Assembly (NCBI GenBank): GCA_009792885.1
Contig: WMCF01000055.1
Coordinates: forward strand, 1,565,831 to 1,629,830
DNA: 64,000 nucleotides
DNA from: Eremophila alpestris peregrina
Taxonomy: Eukaryota; Chordata; Aves; Passeriformes; Alaudidae
Direction: 5' to 3'
Shown here one piece after another: positions 60,766 to 64,000 of the stretch (within the stretch, counting starts at the first letter, position 1; the number at the start of each line of letters is the position of its first letter). The notes beneath the pieces were generated by a model that did not search any database, was not told where the DNA came from, and worked only from the letters and a program-made list of their open reading frames with translations. Made by a program: the position numbers and the translations under genes.

Positions 60766-62781
60766 GTGTCAGAGATATGACTTTGCTGAAGTCTTTCCAG
60801 TCTAATTTGAAAGAAGATAAACTTTGTACTATGAGCACTAGTTGTTTTTTTTTTTTTTCCTTGATCTTGCTATCCTTCTCAAGGAATCTTTCCTGATTTA
60901 ATATCACTGACCCTGAGAACATGCATGCTGTTTCCATTTTCATAAGATTCTCTTTCCATTGTCTAGTCCTGTTTTTGTTGAGAAACAGCAAACAATGTCC
61001 ACACTGGTCTGTGAATCTGATGTGCTATATATAAATATTTTTAGGTATTACTGTTAAGGGATTATTTACAGCCTGCACAGCCCACAGGCAGCCACAAACT
61101 GGTCTCAGTGTGATGGAAGTATTGGGGGAGAGCTAAAAAGAGTATGGAAATGGTAGAAGATAGAGGAGCAAGGGCCAGAAGGCTCAAACTAATTTGGCAC
61201 CAAACTTCTGTGTTTCTGTTGCTTGGGATGGGGGGAAATTGGTGATGTTTTATTATTATTTAATTGGTAATTGAGCAGATTGCTACATGAAATACATGTG
61301 CAGAAGAAAAAGAGCAAATTCTCTTGTTTATGTGAAATAGAGGTCTGCTTCTATTTTTTTTTCTGCACTTAGGAATAAAAAAGGTCAGATTTTTTTCTGT
61401 ATTACGTATGAACAACTAAAACTGCCCTTAACTGTGCTGATGGCAGAGCCAGTATAAAATTTAGGCAGTCACAAATGATTTCTTTTTCTCTTCTTGCCCA
61501 ACTTTTCTCCCATTTGTGAGTGCCCAGTGTTTTCCAAGTCCACCCCCAGGTCAACAGCAGTAATAAATATCACCTCTTTGAAAAGTAGAACATACATGCT
61601 TGTCATTAGCATCATTTAGGGACCTCCTGTTGTTTACACCTTCATTAACTCAGGGGCTGGCAGTATTGTGACAGGATGACAATTTATACCTCATTACTGA
61701 TTCTGCTGTAAATGGTCACTGAGGCTGAGCTCGCTGTGGCTGTTCTGAGGATGACAAGAAGGCAGCATTTCTCTTTGTGCTTCCTCAGCAGGCCTCAATT
61801 GCCCTTTACAGGTTTCACCATTAGTGTTTGCCTTAGAGCACATAAAAATTTCATTATTACATGATCAAAACCAACTTCTTCCCTCTCCCTTCCTACAGAA
61901 GAGCATTGGTGTTCTGTTTGCTTTGCTTCTTACATTAATCTACTGCTGTTCTTCCCATTTGACCTACATCTGGCTCTTCTCCTTCCTGACTATCCCACTT
62001 CGGTGTGTGTACAGAGTGCTCCTTGTTTTCAATTTTCCTGATGGCCAAATTACAGCTGCTTGGAAATTTTTTAATCTGAGACCTGTTGTTGCTGCAGCCT
62101 AAATTTGATGCACAACATGTACAAGCCAGTGAAGGTGAATAGTTTCAGTGAGCCAAGGCACCTTACCTATTGCAGCTCAGCATGAACACCTGGAGCAGTC
62201 ATTCAGCAGAAAATACAACTTGAACTGCATTTTCTGAGGAAAATGCAACAAAAGTAAATAGAGGGGTTTTATTTTTTTGGTCTTTAAGGTAGTGTGGAAT
62301 ATGAGATTTAAGAAATTCCTTCTTCTGTAAAGAAAATGCCCTAAGATGAAGCTAGAGGAAAGTTAGAATTTGGAACAGGAATTCACGTGAAATCGAGAAG
62401 ATTCTTCAAGTGATTCTTAGAAAAATCTTAATCTCTGAATTGATTTAAACAATTCTGTGTAAGAGCAGACAAACCTGTAATGTGATACCAGTTGTAAGTA
62501 AGAATTATTAATTGCACAAAAAAAAAGATAAAGCATAATTTCCAATCCTGTTTTAGAAAAAATAGCCTGATTATCTTAACACATACTTAGTGAGAGTGCA
62601 TGCCCTTATTGTCTGAATGATATCTGCATTTTTTAAGAGACCAAGCAAAATTTCATGTTTAGCCCTATTTCTCTGAATTGTTCCCCTAACTGCTATTTTA
62701 AAAGCTAACAACCATTTTATTTCTGTGCACATGTAAACATCTATTGTTTGATCCATTATTGTTGGATTTGGAGTTTTCTGG

Positions 62782-62816
62782 TAAGTTAGAAAGAACTGTC
62801 TTATAAGTTAGAAAGA
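62782..62816. repeat. Imperfect tandem duplication, 21-bp spacing
   Basis: TAAGTTAGAAAGAA occurs at 62782-62795 and again at 62803-62816, with seven bases between. Confidence 0.75.
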
Positions 62817-63725
62817 AAAGGACCTGGAAGTGTTTTGGATTTAACTAAGCAAGTGCAAGGCAAGTTAATCAGTGTCAAGAAAAATCTTCACAAGTATATT
62901 TTCCTGATGTTGAATACATGAAAATTGACTAGAGCTCTGAAATGCTGCTTCTGTCTCTTCCCTTAATTACAGAAAATTAAAATTTTCTGTCTAGTTCAAG
63001 AGGGTACAGTTATATTTATTATTTATTTTCATTAGAAAACAATTATCATCAGTCAAATGGATTTTTTAGTGTATGTGAGAAATACATTTGTCCATATAAC
63101 TAATTTCTAATAGGTGGTACAACTGGTTTTAATAAGCCCAACCTATAAGATTTACCTTCCTGTATAATGAACACCTGGGGGCCTTTAAATTTAGACTTTG
63201 AATATCGATTCAATCTTGTAAGAAATGACTTAATAATCAAAATGCGATAATGTCAATAAATAATAAAAGCTTGTTTTGAAACCTGTACTCCAGCCAAGTC
63301 GATGCCATTACTGTTGTGTTGCATTGTTTGTAAATTGGGACATTTTGCACACGAAATTCCAGCTTCAGTTAAAGTAAACCTGTCTGTGTTTTCCATTATA
63401 AGAAGCAACTTGTTTGTATTCTAGTAACTGCTATAAAGCTATGTCTTCTTCTGCAATGTGCTTTGTGCTGTGCACTGTGTAAAGTCCCTCTCATAGGCAG
63501 CAGATATTTAGTTAAGAGAAAATGAAACACCCTTGCTTTTATTATCTTTGAAACGCTTATTCAATTTACAAAATCTGCAGTCAGCCATTAGAAAGAAGGC
63601 ATTTATACAAGCTGCCACTAACCAGTTGTATTTGTGAGGTATGCAGGAAACTCCAGGGGTTTGAGGAAATCTGTTTACACAGCACCACAAATTTACGTCT
63701 TGGGAAGACTGAATTTCACCATTGC

Positions 63726-63765
63726 TCAAAGCAATGTAAGGATCTTCAAAGCAATGTAAGGATCT
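63726..63765. repeat. Perfect tandem duplication, 20-bp unit
   Basis: TCAAAGCAATGTAAGGATCT occurs twice, directly adjacent and identical. Confidence 0.93.
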
Positions 63766-64000
63766 CATAGATTTATATTTACTGTTGATATTACACATTT
63801 ATTTTGAGTATACATCAATCCTCATGTTATCTTCATCCTATTATTGCATTTGAATCCACAAAATAGATCAGGATCTCTTGTTTTCAGTCCTTTTTTTTTT
63901 TTCCCTTTTGTGTTAAGTAAGACTGCTCCAAATATGATGTAGTATAAGTTTTATTCAGATTCAAGGCTGTTTTTGGAAAAAGAATGTAAGCCATCATCTA

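Larger units (their letters stand above)
60766..64000. other. Non-coding, no feature recognised
   Basis: AT-rich unique-looking sequence to the window end, with short tandem duplications at 62782-62816 and 63726-63765 and T-runs near 63891-63902. No credible coding exon. Confidence 0.6.

Overview
The window looks like a gene-free, AT-leaning stretch of a bird nuclear genome. The main evidence is the repeats. Fragments of the CR1 LINE occur on both strands, several ending in the CR1-type ATTCTATG-like 3' terminus. Solo or fragmentary endogenous-retrovirus LTRs make up the other large class. There is no Alu, B1 or L1-like sequence, no operon structure and no bacterial gene density. The LTR content feels passerine-like, but that is an inference. 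No convincing protein-coding exon, tRNA, rRNA or CRISPR array was found. Every long open frame is either antisense through a repeat, a product of a homopolymer, or free of any recognisable family. The window could be intergenic DNA or a very large intron.

Layout. 0.5-1.7 kb holds a solo LTR with a second, antisense solo LTR inserted in it; the insertion has TG...CA ends and a 6-bp target duplication. A related LTR without the insertion lies at 18.9-19.4 kb and serves as the empty site. A third LTR lies at 3.6-3.9 kb. CR1 fragments lie at 7.9, 14.9, 20.3, 41.0-42.0, 46.3-47.6, 59.0 and 60.7 kb. Further LTR-like pieces lie at 28.8-29.1, 30.5-31.0 (antisense, GC-rich), 40.4-40.6, 49.8-50.6 and 53.8-54.2 kb. 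The rest is apparently unique non-coding DNA with simple repeats and a few short tandem duplications.

The clearest anomaly is at 41246-41279. A 34-base palindrome there is two head-to-head Tn5 mosaic ends, the synthetic circularisation junction used in Nextera mate-pair libraries. It sits between two diverged copies of a ~445-bp segment (40803-41245 and 41284-41731). This is best read as laboratory adapter carried into the assembly, with the tandem duplication around it probably a mis-join. No novel functional system could be supported. The biology visible is retroelement turnover, and the most actionable observation is the assembly error.
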